Shown: piece after piece, positions 29,045 to 39,709 of the stretch
Numbering within the stretch: position 1 is the stretch's first letter
Layout: every line of letters starts with the position of its first letter
Source of the DNA: Azospirillum oleiclasticum
GTDB taxonomy: Bacteria > Pseudomonadota > Alphaproteobacteria > Azospirillales > Azospirillaceae
Assembly (NCBI RefSeq): GCF_013423485.1
Contig: NZ_JABFFR010000007.1
Location: forward strand, 186,001 to 250,000
Length of the DNA: 64,000 nucleotides
Reading direction: 5' to 3'
Notes under the pieces: generated by a model
The model's database searches: none
Seen by the model: the letters and a program-made list of their open reading frames with translations, nothing else
What the model was told of the DNA's origin: nothing
Made by a program: the position numbers and the translations under genes

Positions 29045-30373
29045 ATGAGCGTCACCATCTTCGCCCTCGCCACTGCCCCCGGCCGCGCCGGCGTGGCGGT
29101 GGTTCGCGTTTCGGGACCGGCCGCAGGGGATGCGCTGCGGGCGTTGACCGGTCGCCCGCTTCCCAGGCCGCGTATGGCGACGCTGGTGCGCCTGGCCGAT
29201 CCGGTGGGCGGAGAGACGCTGGACGATGCGCTGGTGCTGTGGTTCCCCGCGCCTCGGAGCTTCACCGGAGAGGATGTCGCCGAGCTGCATCTGCACGGTG
29301 GCAGGGCGGTCGTGGCCGGGGTCATCGAGGCGTTGGGGTCTGTGCCCGGCCTCCGCCCGGCCGAGCCGGGGGAATTCACACGCCGGGCATTCGAGAACGG
29401 GAAATTTGACCTGACCGCCGCGGAGGCGGTCGCCGATCTGGTCCATGCCGAGACGGCGGCGCAGCGGCGGCAGGCGTTGCGGCAGATGGCGGGCGCGCTG
29501 GGGACGGTGTACGAGGGATGGCGGTCGCGCCTCCTCCGCGCCCTCGCGCACCTGGAGGCGGACATCGACTTCCCGGACGAGGATCTGCCCGGCGGCGTCC
29601 CGGACGCGGTGCGGCCGGTGATCGAGGCTTTGGCGGCGGAGGTGGCCGCCCATCTGGACGATCGGGGGCGCGGCGAGCGGTTGCGGGACGGCATCCACGT
29701 CGCCATCGTCGGCGCGCCGAACGCCGGGAAATCGAGCCTGCTGAACGCGCTGGCGGGCCGCGAGGCGGCCATCGTCTCGGCCCGTGCGGGCACGACGCGG
29801 GACGTGATCGAGGTGCATCTGGATGTCGGCGGCTTCCCGGTGGTCCTTGCCGACACCGCCGGTCTGCGCGAAGCCACCGACGAGATCGAGGAGGAGGGGA
29901 TCCGCCGGGCGTTGGACCGTGCCGACCGGGCCGATGTGAAATTGGCGGTGTTCGACGGGACGAGCTGGCCGGCTTTGGACGAAGCGACGCTCCGGCTGAT
30001 CGATCGGGATTCCATCGCGGTGGTGAACAAGGTCGATGTGTCCGGGCCGGTGTCCGGAATCCTGGCGGGTCAGCCGCTCGTTGCCGTGTCGGCACGAACC
30101 GGGGCTGGCCTGCGGTCGCTTGAGGAGCGGCTGGCCACATTCGCGGATGAGCGATTGGCCGGCAGCGGGACGCCCGCCCTGACCCGGGCACGGCACCGGT
30201 CGGCGCTGGAGGAGTGTCACGGCGCGCTGCTCCGCTCGCTGTCCGCCGTGCTGCCGGAGCTCGCCGCCGAGGATGTCCGGATGGCAGCGCGGGCGTTGGG
30301 TCGGATCACCGGGCGGGTGGATGTCGAGGATGTGCTCGATGTGATCTTCCGTGACTTCTGCATCGGCAAGTGA
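29045..30373 (+). CDS. mnmE: tRNA modification GTPase MnmE
   Basis: With MnmG, adds the carboxymethylaminomethyl (or related) group to the wobble uridine of certain tRNAs. The 442-residue protein has the N-terminal formyl-THF-binding domain (IFALATAPGRAGVAVVRVSG), an inserted G domain with P-loop GAPNAGKSS near residue 223, DTAGLRE and NKVD, and ends in FCIGK, the essential C-terminal Cys motif. A parS site starts one base after its stop codon. Confidence 0.97.
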   Translation: MSVTIFALATAPGRAGVAVVRVSGPAAGDALRALTGRPLPRPRMATLVRLADPVGGETLDDALVLWFPAPRSFTGEDVAELHLHGGRAVVAGVIEALGSVPGLRPAEPGEFTRRAFENGKFDLTAAEAVADLVHAETAAQRRQALRQMAGALGTVYEGWRSRLLRALAHLEADIDFPDEDLPGGVPDAVRPVIEALAAEVAAHLDDRGRGERLRDGIHVAIVGAPNAGKSSLLNALAGREAAIVSARAGTTRDVIEVHLDVGGFPVVLADTAGLREATDEIEEEGIRRALDRADRADVKLAVFDGTSWPALDEATLRLIDRDSIAVVNKVDVSGPVSGILAGQPLVAVSARTGAGLRSLEERLATFADERLAGSGTPALTRARHRSALEECHGALLRSLSAVLPELAAEDVRMAARALGRITGRVDVEDVLDVIFRDFCIGK

Positions 30374-30389
30374 TGTTTCACGTGAAACA
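30374..30389. promoter_or_regulatory. parS: parS site between mnmE and mnmG
   Basis: TGTTTCACGTGAAACA, a perfect 16-base match to the ParB-binding consensus, starting immediately after the mnmE stop codon. Confidence 0.96.
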
Positions 30390-30441
30390 CGACGGGAAGT
30401 CCGGGCTTGGCCCGCTGGGCCGGCTCGGGTAAAAGGACCGC

Positions 30442-32310
30442 ATGCGACGCTTCGATGTCATCATTGTGGGTGCCGGCCACGCCGGTTGTGAGGCCGCCGC
30501 CGCCGCCGCGCGGATGGGTGCCGACACGCTGCTGCTCACCCACAAGCTTTCCACCATCGGTGAGATGTCCTGCAACCCCGCCATCGGCGGCTTGGCGAAG
30601 GGGCATCTGGTCCGGGAGATCGACGCGCTCGATGGCGTCATGGCGCGCGTCATCGATCGCGCCGGCATTCAGTTCCGCATCCTCAACCGCAGCAAGGGAC
30701 CCGCCGTCCGCGGCCCGCGCGCCCAGGCCGACCGCAAGCTCTACCGGCAGGCGATGCAGGCCGTTCTGGCCGAGCAGGTGAACCTGACCATCGAAGGCGT
30801 TGGGGTCGAAGACCTTGTGGTCGGTGCGGACGGCACCCTGTCCGGGGTGGTCACCGCGGCGGGTGAGACGATCGCGGCCGGTGCCGTGGTGCTGACCACC
30901 GGCACTTTCCTGCGTGGCCTGATCCATGTGGGCGAGGAGCGCACACCGGCCGGGCGGGTTGGCGAGGCACCGTCCATCGGCCTGTCGGAGACACTGGGGC
31001 GGCTTGGCTTTCCGCTCGGGCGGCTTAAGACGGGCACGCCGCCGCGGCTTGATGGGCGCACCATCGACTGGGCGGCGCTGGAAAAGCAGCCGGGCGATCA
31101 CCCACCCCCGCCCTTCTCCTATCTCACGGAGCGGATCGACACGCGGCAGGTGGATTGCGCCATCACCTGGTCCACGGCCGAGGCGCACGCGCTGATCCGG
31201 GCGAACCTGCACCGGGCGCCGATGTATTCCGGCCAGATCCAGGGCACCGGCCCCCGCTACTGCCCATCCATCGAGGACAAGGTGGTGCGCTTCGCCGACA
31301 AGGAGCGCCACCAGATCTTCCTGGAGCCGGAGGGGCTGGACGACGACACCGTCTATCCCAACGGCATTTCCACCTCCCTGCCCCGCGACGTCCAGCTCGC
31401 GGTCATCGCGTCCATGCCCGGCCTGGAGCGCGCCGTCATGCTCCGCCCCGGCTACGCCATCGAGTATGACTTCGTCGATCCGCGGGAGCTGGGTCCGACA
31501 CTGGAGACACACCGCGTCCCCCGCCTGTTCCTGGCCGGACAGATCAATGGCACCACCGGTTATGAGGAGGCGGCGGCGCAGGGCCTCATGGCCGGCATCA
31601 ACGCTGCGATCACGGCGGGCGGCGGTGGCGAGGGCTTCGTGCTCGATCGCGCCGAGGCCTACATCGGTGTCCTCATCGACGATTTGATCACGCGCGGCAC
31701 CAACGAACCCTACCGCATGTTCACATCGCGTGCCGAGTACCGTCTCGTGCTGCGGGCGGACAACGCGGACCAGCGGCTGACCCGACGCGGCATGTCGGTC
31801 GGCTGCGTGGGGTCGGCGCGTGCCGAGGCGTTCGAGCGGAAGGCGATGGCGCTCGACGCGGCTCGGGCGCTGGTGCGCACGCTTCAGGCGACGCCGGCGG
31901 AACTGTCGCGTCGCGGTGTGGCCGTCAATCAGGACGGCGTCCGTCGCTCCGCGGCGGACCTCCTCCGCTACCCGGAGATCGATTTCACCGCCCTCACCCA
32001 GCTATGGCCAGAGCTTGGCGAGGTGGCGGCGGACATTGCGGAACAGGTCGAGATCGACGGAAAATACGCCGGTTACCTCGACCGTCAGGAGGCGGACATC
32101 CGCGCTTTCCGCAAAGATGAAGCGCTCGGCCTGCCGGCGGATCTCGACGTCGAGTCGATCGGAAGCCTTTCGGCGGAGATCCGTCAGAAGCTGCGGCAGG
32201 CTCGTCCCAGTACGCTGGGGGCTGCGGCGCGGATACCCGGCATGACGCCGGCAGCGCTGGTTGCCCTCCTCCGCCACGTGAAGCGCCGCGATGCCCGCGT
32301 TGCGGTTTGA
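30442..32310 (+). CDS. mnmG: tRNA uridine modification enzyme MnmG (GidA)
   Basis: FAD-dependent partner of MnmE in wobble-uridine modification, 622 residues. The N-terminus holds the dinucleotide fold [21 protein letters not shown]. Other family blocks are [48 protein letters not shown] and [21 protein letters not shown]. The C-terminal helical domain that contacts MnmE and tRNA is complete. It overlaps rsmG by 20 bp. Confidence 0.98.
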   Translation: MRRFDVIIVGAGHAGCEAAAAAARMGADTLLLTHKLSTIGEMSCNPAIGGLAKGHLVREIDALDGVMARVIDRAGIQFRILNRSKGPAVRGPRAQADRKLYRQAMQAVLAEQVNLTIEGVGVEDLVVGADGTLSGVVTAAGETIAAGAVVLTTGTFLRGLIHVGEERTPAGRVGEAPSIGLSETLGRLGFPLGRLKTGTPPRLDGRTIDWAALEKQPGDHPPPPFSYLTERIDTRQVDCAITWSTAEAHALIRANLHRAPMYSGQIQGTGPRYCPSIEDKVVRFADKERHQIFLEPEGLDDDTVYPNGISTSLPRDVQLAVIASMPGLERAVMLRPGYAIEYDFVDPRELGPTLETHRVPRLFLAGQINGTTGYEEAAAQGLMAGINAAITAGGGGEGFVLDRAEAYIGVLIDDLITRGTNEPYRMFTSRAEYRLVLRADNADQRLTRRGMSVGCVGSARAEAFERKAMALDAARALVRTLQATPAELSRRGVAVNQDGVRRSAADLLRYPEIDFTALTQLWPELGEVAADIAEQVEIDGKYAGYLDRQEADIRAFRKDEALGLPADLDVESIGSLSAEIRQKLRQARPSTLGAAARIPGMTPAALVALLRHVKRRDARVAV

Positions 32311-32911
32311 CGCCGCGGCCTTCCAGGCGGAAACCGGTGTTTCACGTGAAACACTGGACCGTCTCGCCGCCTACGCCGACATCGTCCGCCGCTGGCAGCC
32401 GAAGATCAACCTCGTCGGTCCCTCGACACTCGACGATCTCTGGCATCGTCACATGCTCGATTCGGCCCAGCTCTTCCCGCTGCTGCCCGCTGGAACGCGC
32501 ACCCTGGTGGATCTCGGCAGCGGCGCCGGTTTCCCTGGTCTGGTGCTCGCGGTGATGGGCGTTCCCGACGTCCATCTGGTGGAAAGCGACACGCGCAAGG
32601 CGGCCTTCCTGCGGGAAGCGGCGCGGTTGTCGGGAACCAATGTGACCGTGCACGCCCGACGCATCGACGCGGTTCCCGACCTCACAGCCGACGTCGTCAC
32701 CGCGCGGGCCCTGGCGCCGTTGGCGGAACTGCTTGCGTGGGCGCATCGCTTTGTGGGATCAAGTGGCGTGGCGCTCTTCCCGAAAGGTCAGCAGGCGGAG
32801 CACGAACTGGCCGAGGCCGCCCATGGCTGGCGCTTGTCGGTCGATCGCTTCCCCAGCCGCACCGATGCGAACGGCGCCATCTTGCGAGTGAGTGGTATCG
32901 CCCGTGCCTGA
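32291..32911 (+). CDS. rsmG: 16S rRNA m7G527 methyltransferase RsmG (GidB)
   Basis: Methylates G527 of 16S rRNA using S-adenosylmethionine. The 206-residue protein shows [24 protein letters not shown], the SAM motif [17 protein letters not shown] and [14 protein letters not shown]. It overlaps mnmG by 20 bp and contains a perfect parS site near its 5' end (32338-32353), again decoded as VSRET. Confidence 0.97.
   Translation: MPALRFDAAAFQAETGVSRETLDRLAAYADIVRRWQPKINLVGPSTLDDLWHRHMLDSAQLFPLLPAGTRTLVDLGSGAGFPGLVLAVMGVPDVHLVESDTRKAAFLREAARLSGTNVTVHARRIDAVPDLTADVVTARALAPLAELLAWAHRFVGSSGVALFPKGQQAEHELAEAAHGWRLSVDRFPSRTDANGAILRVSGIARA
32338..32353. promoter_or_regulatory. parS: parS site inside rsmG
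   Basis: TGTTTCACGTGAAACA, a perfect 16-base palindrome identical to the site at 30374-30389, located at codons 16-21 of rsmG and about 0.6 kb upstream of parA. Confidence 0.96.
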
Positions 32912-32960
32912 TTCCGTGATTCCGAACACGCTGCGCTCCCCCGCTGGCCCGGAGAACCGC

Positions 32961-33758
32961 ATGACCACCGCCCGTGTGATCGCCGCCCGTGTGATCGCTG
33001 TCGCCAACCAGAAGGGCGGCGTCGGCAAGACCACCACCACCATCAACCTCGCCACGGCGCTCGCCGCGGTGGGCAAGCGCGTCCTCATCATCGATCTGGA
33101 CCCGCAGGGCAACGCCTCCACCGGGCTGGGCATTCCCCGCACCCGCCGGGGTGTCGGCAGCTACGACGTGCTGTTTGACGATGTGGCACTGGAGGACGCG
33201 GCCGTTGTTTCGGACGTCCCCAATCTGTCGATCATCACCTCGTCCGTCGATCTGTCGGGCGCGGAGATCGAGTTGGTGGGTGCCACCAGCCGTGAGTACC
33301 GGCTGCGGCAGGCGGTCGAGCGTAGCGCCATCGAGTATGATTATGTGCTCATCGACTGCCCTCCGGCGCTGGGTCTGCTGACCCTCAACGCACTGGTGGC
33401 GGCGCACGCCGTCATGGTCCCCCTGCAGTGCGAGTTCTACGCGCTGGAAGGATTGAGCCACCTCGTCCGCACCATCGAGCGGGTAAAGCGCAGCTTCAAC
33501 CCCGCGTTGGACATCCACGGCGTCGTGCTGACGATGTTCGACAAGCGCAACAATCTGTCCGACATGGTGGCGGCCGACGTCCGGGGCTTTTTCGGTGAGA
33601 AGGTGTACGACACGGTGATTCCACGCAACGTCAAGGTGTCCGAGGCACCGTCCCACGGCAAACCGGTGCTGCTCTACGACATGCGTTCGTCCGGTGCGCA
33701 GGCCTACATCCATCTGGCCGGTGAGGTGCTGCGCCGCGAGAAGAGGCTGACCGCGTGA
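32961..33758 (+). CDS. parA: Chromosome partitioning ATPase ParA
   Basis: Deviant Walker A ATPase that moves ParB-parS complexes to segregate the origin, 265 residues. The motif KGGVGKTTTTINLA starts at Lys18 (signature Lys KGGVGKT), with DLDPQGNASTGLG and the Walker B strand YVLIDCPPALGLLTLNAL. The ATG at 32961 is chosen because GGAG lies 6 bases ahead and ParA homologues begin just before the first strand; earlier GTG codons (32892, 32904) overlap rsmG. It overlaps parB by one base. Confidence 0.97.
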   Translation: MTTARVIAARVIAVANQKGGVGKTTTTINLATALAAVGKRVLIIDLDPQGNASTGLGIPRTRRGVGSYDVLFDDVALEDAAVVSDVPNLSIITSSVDLSGAEIELVGATSREYRLRQAVERSAIEYDYVLIDCPPALGLLTLNALVAAHAVMVPLQCEFYALEGLSHLVRTIERVKRSFNPALDIHGVVLTMFDKRNNLSDMVAADVRGFFGEKVYDTVIPRNVKVSEAPSHGKPVLLYDMRSSGAQAYIHLAGEVLRREKRLTA

Positions 33759-34660
33759 TGGACGAGCCCAAGCGCAGCGAGACAGCCCGTCGGGCGAGCC
33801 TTGGCCGCGGCCTGTCCGCCCTGTTCGGCGAGGCGACGGACGACTACACCGCGCTGGACAAGGTGCGCCAGTCCAAGCAGGTGCCGATCGAGTTCCTGCA
33901 TCCCGGCCGTTACCAACCCCGTCGCACCTTCGACGAGGAGGCCATCCAGGGTCTGGTCGAGTCGGTGCGGGAGAAGGGCATCCTCCAGCCGCTGCTTGTC
34001 CGCCGCGATCCCGACTCCACCAACGAGTATGAGATCATCGCCGGCGAACGACGCTGGCGCGCGGCACAGATGGCCGGCCTGCACGAGGTGCCGGTCGTCA
34101 TCCGCGACCTGTCGGACCGTGAAGCGCTCGAAATCGCGCTCATCGAGAACATCCAGCGCCAGGATCTCACCGCGCTGGAAGAGGCGGAGGGCTACCGCCG
34201 CCTGATGGAGGAGTTCCAGCACACCCAGGAGGATCTGGCGAAGGTGGTTGGCAAGAGCCGCAGCCACGTCGCCAACATGATGCGGCTGCTGGCCCTGCCT
34301 GACCCGATCAAGGGGCTGGTGCAGGACGGCTCGCTCACCGCCGGTCACGCCCGGGCGCTGCTGACTGTCGACGATCCGGTTTCGGTGGCGCGCGAGGTGG
34401 TGAAGCGCGGGCTGAACGTGCGGCAGACCGAGGATCTCGTGCGTGCCGGCGATCCGAAGCCGAAGCGCTCCGGTGGGCGGCCCGCGGAAGCGCCGCTGAA
34501 GGACATCGACCTGATGAATCTGGAGGAGGAGATCTCCGCCCGCATCGGGTTGCGGGTGGCCATCGCTCCGCAGGGCGGCAAGCGCGGGACCATCACCATC
34601 CATTACCAGACGCTGGACCAACTCGACGACGTCATCCGGCGGCTGGGCGGAAACGAATAG
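33758..34660 (+). CDS. parB: Chromosome partitioning protein ParB
   Basis: CTP-dependent clamp that loads at parS and spreads over the origin region, 300 residues. It has the N-terminal ParA-contact segment (RASLGRGLSALFGE), the ParB/Srx CTPase domain (IEFLHPGRYQPRR and GERRWRAAQMAGL), the helix-turn-helix that reads parS (TQEDLAKVVGKSRSHVANMMRLLALP) and the C-terminal dimer domain (ISARIGLRVAIAPQGGKRGTITIHY). The ATG at 33758 overlaps the parA stop as TGATG; a GTG one codon earlier is possible. Its binding sites are the three parS sequences in this window. Confidence 0.98.
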   Translation: MDEPKRSETARRASLGRGLSALFGEATDDYTALDKVRQSKQVPIEFLHPGRYQPRRTFDEEAIQGLVESVREKGILQPLLVRRDPDSTNEYEIIAGERRWRAAQMAGLHEVPVVIRDLSDREALEIALIENIQRQDLTALEEAEGYRRLMEEFQHTQEDLAKVVGKSRSHVANMMRLLALPDPIKGLVQDGSLTAGHARALLTVDDPVSVAREVVKRGLNVRQTEDLVRAGDPKPKRSGGRPAEAPLKDIDLMNLEEEISARIGLRVAIAPQGGKRGTITIHYQTLDQLDDVIRRLGGNE

Positions 34661-34681
34661 CGGGGGCTGCCCTGCCCCGCT
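34659..34681. terminator. Hairpin between convergent parB and holA
   Basis: AGCGGGG (34659-34665) pairs with CCCCGCT (34675-34681), 9-base loop. It overlaps the parB stop codon and ends 1 bp before the holA stop, so it can serve both convergent genes. No T run. Confidence 0.45.
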
Positions 34682-34682
34682 G

Positions 34683-35705
34683 TCAGCGCCGGATCATCGA
34701 GGCGATCTGGAACAGCACGCGGGCGCAGATGGTCTCATCCGGCATGTGGGTGCGCTTCACGTCGGCCTCCGCCTCCACCAGCCGCTCCAGTGCCTGGCGA
34801 ACCAAAGGCGGCGACCAGCGCCGCACCTGCCCGACGAATCGTCCGCGCAGTTTGTAGAAGACCGGCGGCTTCAGCGACTCGGTGGCGGCCTCGGCGGACT
34901 TGCCGGCCGCGGTCAGGGCGACGGCGAGCTGCAGCCGCTGGAAATGCCGCTGTGCGGCGCGCAGGATCGGCACCGGACTGGTTCCCTCCGCGAACAGACG
35001 GCCGAGCGCGCGATCGAGCCCGGCAAAGTCGCCGTCGGCGGCCGCCAGCACCGGCTCGTCCGGTTCCATCGAGGCGCTGTCGCCGATGCAGGCCTGGGCG
35101 TCGTCCAGGGTCACGCGCTTGCCGCCCATCATGTAGAGCGCCAGCTTTTCCACCTCGCCCCGTGCGACCTTGCGATCGCCGACCAGATTGCCGGCGAGAA
35201 AGCCGATGGCGTCGGGATCGGCCGACAAGCCATGCTCGTGCAGCAGATCGGCGATCACGCGGCCGAGAGACGCCTCCTCCTCCACATAGCAGGGGATCGT
35301 GACGGCGGCGTCGGCGCCCTCGAACAGAGCCCGCAGCTTGGAACGGGCCGCCAGATCGCCGGCTTCCGCGACGACCAGCGTGTCACCGGGCGGCAGCGAC
35401 TCGAACAGGCTGGAGAAGGCGGCGGTCGTGTTGTCCTCGGCGTCGCGGATGCGGACCAGACGCCGGCCGCCGGTGAAGGACATGGCGGCGACCTCATCGC
35501 TCAGCCGTGCAGGGTCATCGGCGACCGCGCGGCCGAACAGCTCGACCACGCGGAAGGGATCGGCAAGGTCGGGCACGGCGTGGCGCCCCAACTGCTCCGC
35601 CCGCTCCTTCACCAGACCCGCGTCTGGGCCGAACAGCAACACCGCCCGGACCTTCGGATCGGGCTTGCGGAGGAAACCGTCGATGGCCTTGCCGGAAAGT
35701 TTCAC
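34683..35705 (-). CDS. holA: DNA polymerase III delta subunit HolA
   Basis: Clamp-loader subunit that opens the beta sliding clamp, 340 residues. It opens MKLSGKAIDGFLRKPDP and has ALLFGPDAGLVKERA, FTGGRRLVRIRDAED and the helical collar GTSPVPILRAAQRHFQRLQ, which is characteristic of delta. It lies 33 bp after lptE; leuS-lptE-holA is a conserved trio in Alphaproteobacteria and probably one transcript. Confidence 0.95.
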   Translation of the reverse strand: MKLSGKAIDGFLRKPDPKVRAVLLFGPDAGLVKERAEQLGRHAVPDLADPFRVVELFGRAVADDPARLSDEVAAMSFTGGRRLVRIRDAEDNTTAAFSSLFESLPPGDTLVVAEAGDLAARSKLRALFEGADAAVTIPCYVEEEASLGRVIADLLHEHGLSADPDAIGFLAGNLVGDRKVARGEVEKLALYMMGGKRVTLDDAQACIGDSASMEPDEPVLAAADGDFAGLDRALGRLFAEGTSPVPILRAAQRHFQRLQLAVALTAAGKSAEAATESLKPPVFYKLRGRFVGQVRRWSPPLVRQALERLVEAEADVKRTHMPDETICARVLFQIASMIRR

Positions 35706-35738
35706 GGGCGCCCTGCTCCGTCGCGGTCGGGCGCCCGG

Positions 35739-36272
35739 TCAGGTGCCGCTGTTGTTGAGGGTCATCGCGACCCGGTTCGTGATGTCGTCGGCGATCTGGA
35801 CCAGCGCGCGGTCATAGGCGTTGTCGACCGTCACCACGCTGGCGTACTGCTCTTCCAGGATGTTGTAGCTGATCAGCGCCCGGCTGCTGCCGGTGAACAG
35901 CGCGCGTCCCGTCGCGGATTCGATCAGCCGGAAGGGGGCGACGACAGCGAGCTGAGCCCGCTCGGCCGTCGAATCCTTGCGCAGCGCCAACTTTTGTTCG
36001 GTGGCGGAAAGCCCGACCTCCAGCCGGTACGGCGACATTGTCGGACGGCCGTCGCGGTAGAAGCGGTCGATCAGGTTGTTGCGGAGCTGCTGCCCGTACC
36101 GGTTGGGGATGTTGGTGATCTCGACCTGCGCCAGCTTCTCCGACACACCGGCGCGCGCCGACGAGCTGCCGTAAAGCGGCTGGAAGCCGCAGGCCGCTGT
36201 CAGTGCCGCCGCCACGGCCAGGGCGCCGAAGCCCCCGGCCCGGCGCAGCAGGGTCCGCCTAGACAACGACAT
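35739..36272 (-). CDS. lptE: LPS assembly lipoprotein LptE
   Basis: Outer-membrane lipoprotein that plugs the LptD barrel and helps insert lipopolysaccharide. The 177-residue product has a signal peptide ending LTAAC (lipid Cys28), followed by GFQPLYG, the family hallmark. The N-terminus [17 protein letters not shown] resembles a twin-arginine signal, which would be odd for LptE. The leuS and lptE genes overlap by 14 bp. Confidence 0.93.
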   Translation of the reverse strand: MSLSRRTLLRRAGGFGALAVAAALTAACGFQPLYGSSSARAGVSEKLAQVEITNIPNRYGQQLRNNLIDRFYRDGRPTMSPYRLEVGLSATEQKLALRKDSTAERAQLAVVAPFRLIESATGRALFTGSSRALISYNILEEQYASVVTVDNAYDRALVQIADDITNRVAMTLNNSGT

Positions 36273-38829
36273 TGATCACCCGGTTCGGCACGACGATCAC
36301 CTTGCGCACGGGCTTGCCGTCCAGCGCCTTCACGACGTTGGAATCACCCAGCGCGGCGGCCTCGGCGACGTCCTTGGCGGCGTCGCGCGGCAGGGCGATG
36401 GTGGCCCGCAGCTTGCCGTTGACCTGCACCGCGACCGTGATCTCGTCGTCCACCGCCAGCGCCGGGTCTGCCTCGGGCCAGGGCTGGTCGGCGAGCAGGC
36501 CGGATCCGCCGAGTCGCTGCCACAGCTCCTCCGCCAGGTGCGGCATCATCGGGCCGATCAGGCGGACGGCCGTCTCGTAGCCCTCGCGCAGCACCCAACC
36601 CTCGCCCTCGCCGCTGCCGTCGATCTCACCGAGCGCGTTGGTCAGCTCGCGAATGCGCGCCACCGCCTTGTTGAAGCGGAACTTCTCGAGATCGTCGGAC
36701 ATCCCGGCGATGGTCTTGTGGATCAGGCGGCGGGTGGCGTTGCCGCGATCGGAGAACGGACCGGTCATCGTCTCGTCGGCACCGGGCAGCGCCACCGGCG
36801 GCTCGGTCACCATGCGCCAGAGGCGATTGATGTAACGCCAGGCACCGTCGATGCCGGCCTCGGTCCACTCCAGGTCGCGCTCCGGCGGGCTGTCGGACAG
36901 CATGAACAGACGGGCAGCGTCGGCGCCGTAGGTGCCGATGATCGCCGCCGGGTCGACCACGTTCTTCTTCGACTTCGACATCTTCTCGACGCGGCCGACC
37001 GTCACCGGACCGCCGTCATCGACCCGCAGCAGAGCCCCCGACTCGGACTTCGCCACGTCGGCCGGCGACAGCCAGCCGCCGGTGCGCGCGTCCTTGTAGG
37101 TCTCGTGGTTGACCATCCCCTGGGTGAACAGGCCGGCGAAGGGCTCCGGCAGCTCCATATAGCCGCACTGGCTGAGCGCCCGCGTCCAGAAGCGCGAGTA
37201 GAGCAGGTGCAGCACCGCGTGCTCGATGCCGCCGATGTACTGGTCGACCGGCAGCCAATAATCCACCGACGAGCGCGTGAAGGCCTGATCCTCCACCCGC
37301 GGGGAGCAGAAGCGGGCGAAATACCAGGACGACTCGATGAAGGTATCGAAGGTGTCGGTCTCGCGCGTCGCCACCCCGCCGCAGGTCGGGCAGCGCGTGT
37401 GCTTCCAGGTCGGGTGATGGTCGAGCGGGTTGCCGGGCTTGTCGAAGGTCACGTCCTCCGGCAGCACCACGGGCAGATCCGACTCGGGCACCGGCACCAC
37501 GCCGCAGGACGGGCAATGGATCACCGGGATCGGGCAGCCCCAATAGCGCTGCCGCGACACGCCCCAATCGCGCAGGCGGTAGACGGTCGTCCGCTCCCCC
37601 TGCCCCATCTCCTCCATGCGGCGGCCGACCTCGTCCTTGGCCGACTCGGCGTCGAGTCCGTCCAGGAAACGTGAATTGCGCAGCACGCCGGGGCCGGTGT
37701 AGGCCTCCCCCTCCACCACGAAGGCGGCGGGATCGGTGTCGGCCGGGATCACCACGGGCCGCACCGGAAGCCGGTACTTGTTGGCGAAGTCGAGGTCGCG
37801 CTGGTCGTGCGCCGGGCAGCCGAAAATGGCGCCCGTGCCGTACTCCATCAGCACGAAGTTCGCGACGTAGACCGGCAGCGCCCAGCTCTCGTCGAAGGGA
37901 TGGACGACGCGCAGCCCGGTGTCGTAGCCGCGCTTCTCCTGCGTCTCGATCGCCTCTTCCGAGGTGCCGACGCGGCTGCACTCCGCGATGAACTCGGCGA
38001 GCACCGGGTTGCCGGCGGCCAACTCCTGCGCCAGCGGGTGGTTGGGGGAGATGGCGGCGAAGGAGGCGCCGAACAGCGTGTCCGGCCGGGTGGTGAAAAC
38101 CTCCAGCCCGTCGTCACGGCCGCTCAGGCGGAAACGGAACCGCAAGCCGGTCGACCGGCCGATCCAGTTCTCCTGCATGATCCGCACGCGGTCGGGCCAG
38201 CGGTCCAGCCCCTTCAGGGCGTCCAGCAGCTCGTCGGCGAAGGCGGTGATCTTCAGGAACCACTGCGACAGCTTGCGCTTTTCCACCAGCGCGCCGGTAC
38301 GCCAGCCGCGGCCGTCGATGACCTGCTCGTTCGCCAGGACGGTGTTGTCGACCGGATCCCAGTTGACCCAGGATTCCTTGCGGTAGGCGAGCCCCTCCCT
38401 CAGGAAGTCCAGGAACATCTTCTGCTCGTGGCGGTAATACTCCACGTCGCAGGTTGCCAGCTCGCGGCCCCAGTCGATGGACAGGCCCATCGTCTTGAGC
38501 TGGCCGCGCATGGTCGCGATGTTCTCGCGCGTCCAGACGGCGGGGTGCACCTTCTTCTCCAGCGCCGCGTTTTCCGCCGGCAGGCCGAAGGCGTCCCACC
38601 CCATCGGGTGCAGCACGTTGAAGCCCTTGGCCCGCTTGTGCCGGGCGATCACGTCACCGATGGTGTAGTTGCGCACGTGCCCCATGTGGATGCGCCCGGA
38701 CGGGTACGGGAACATCTCCAGGACGTAGTATTTCGGACGCGAGGCATCGTCGACGGCGGTGAAGCAGCCCTGCTGCTCCCAGGCCGTCTGCCACTTCGCC
38801 TCGGTTTCCTTGACATTGTAACGCGACAT
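36259..38829 (-). CDS. leuS: Leucyl-tRNA synthetase
   Basis: Charges tRNA-Leu; class I synthetase of 856 residues. The HIGH-type motif reads [13 protein letters not shown] near residue 48, the KMSKS motif is EKMSKSKKN near residue 615, and the CP1 editing domain with its Thr-rich site ([15 protein letters not shown]) is present. A zinc-type Cys set is seen at [10 protein letters not shown] and [11 protein letters not shown]. It precedes lptE and holA. Confidence 0.98.
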   Translation of the reverse strand: MSRYNVKETEAKWQTAWEQQGCFTAVDDASRPKYYVLEMFPYPSGRIHMGHVRNYTIGDVIARHKRAKGFNVLHPMGWDAFGLPAENAALEKKVHPAVWTRENIATMRGQLKTMGLSIDWGRELATCDVEYYRHEQKMFLDFLREGLAYRKESWVNWDPVDNTVLANEQVIDGRGWRTGALVEKRKLSQWFLKITAFADELLDALKGLDRWPDRVRIMQENWIGRSTGLRFRFRLSGRDDGLEVFTTRPDTLFGASFAAISPNHPLAQELAAGNPVLAEFIAECSRVGTSEEAIETQEKRGYDTGLRVVHPFDESWALPVYVANFVLMEYGTGAIFGCPAHDQRDLDFANKYRLPVRPVVIPADTDPAAFVVEGEAYTGPGVLRNSRFLDGLDAESAKDEVGRRMEEMGQGERTTVYRLRDWGVSRQRYWGCPIPVIHCPSCGVVPVPESDLPVVLPEDVTFDKPGNPLDHHPTWKHTRCPTCGGVATRETDTFDTFIESSWYFARFCSPRVEDQAFTRSSVDYWLPVDQYIGGIEHAVLHLLYSRFWTRALSQCGYMELPEPFAGLFTQGMVNHETYKDARTGGWLSPADVAKSESGALLRVDDGGPVTVGRVEKMSKSKKNVVDPAAIIGTYGADAARLFMLSDSPPERDLEWTEAGIDGAWRYINRLWRMVTEPPVALPGADETMTGPFSDRGNATRRLIHKTIAGMSDDLEKFRFNKAVARIRELTNALGEIDGSGEGEGWVLREGYETAVRLIGPMMPHLAEELWQRLGGSGLLADQPWPEADPALAVDDEITVAVQVNGKLRATIALPRDAAKDVAEAAALGDSNVVKALDGKPVRKVIVVPNRVINVVV

Positions 38830-38881
38830 GGCGAGGCCGTGAATTCTGGATCGTTCCGGGTGGGAGCGGTTGCGACGGCGC

Positions 38882-39421
38882 TCAGCGTGACGCCGTCTGC
38901 GCCACGCGGAGCTGGCGCGCGCGGGTGAGGATCGCGTCCTCCAGCGTGCCCGCCGTCTCGCCCGACACGCCGGCGTCGCGCCAGTCGTTGCCGGCGCGCT
39001 GCTGGCGGAACACCGATACGCGCACCCCGTCGGCCCGCAGCTGACGGTCGAGGATGTACAGGTTCACCTTGAACCGCTCACCCGGGGAATCTGGCGGGGA
39101 GTACCAGTCGGTCAGGATCACCCCGCCGAACGGATCGGCCGAGACGATGGGCATGAAGGACAGGGTGTCCAGCGAGGCCCGCCACAGATAGCTGTTGACG
39201 CCGATTCCGCCGCCGCTGTTGTCCTGCGCGCCCTGCTTCTTGTTGCCGCCGAACAGGTTGATGCCCCCCTCCGCGCCGAGGATGCTGCCGTACTTCTTCT
39301 GATCCTTGAAGACCTGGTCCTGCATCGTCTCGGTCTGGCCCCCCCAGCCCGAGCAGCCGGCAAGGGCAAGAACCGCCGCGATCAGGGCGGGGCGAAGGCA
39401 AGAGATTCGGGAAGCGCGCAT
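38882..39421 (-). CDS. DUF3576 family lipoprotein
   Basis: Alphaproteobacterial outer-membrane or periplasmic lipoprotein of unknown function, 179 residues. The signal peptide ends LALAGC with lipid Cys23. The conserved core contains [37 protein letters not shown] and [20 protein letters not shown], which I associate with DUF3576. The ATG at 39421 is chosen because it directly precedes the signal peptide; the long frame continuing upstream runs antisense through both porins. It lies 52 bp before leuS and may head that transcript. Confidence 0.88.
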   Translation of the reverse strand: MRASRISCLRPALIAAVLALAGCSGWGGQTETMQDQVFKDQKKYGSILGAEGGINLFGGNKKQGAQDNSGGGIGVNSYLWRASLDTLSFMPIVSADPFGGVILTDWYSPPDSPGERFKVNLYILDRQLRADGVRVSVFRQQRAGNDWRDAGVSGETAGTLEDAILTRARQLRVAQTASR

Positions 39422-39709
39422 CGTTGATCGGCTCGATAAACGGAGGAATTGGCCACGCCATCGGCGGCGACCATCGCGCCGCTGAAAAGACCATAAAACA
39501 ACGTCCCCACGCAACATCTCATGCGCTGCCGAAAGGCTGTGCAGCCACGCCGCGCCGCAGCACAAACTGTGATCACATCGACACACTGTTCCATCAACGC
39601 AGCAGCAATGGTGTTTCTGGCTTGCTGGCGGGGAGGGAGGTGCGTAGGACATTCCCAGCCAGGACGTTAACCCGGCTGAATTTACTGCTGCCAGGATGGA
39701 GGCAACATC

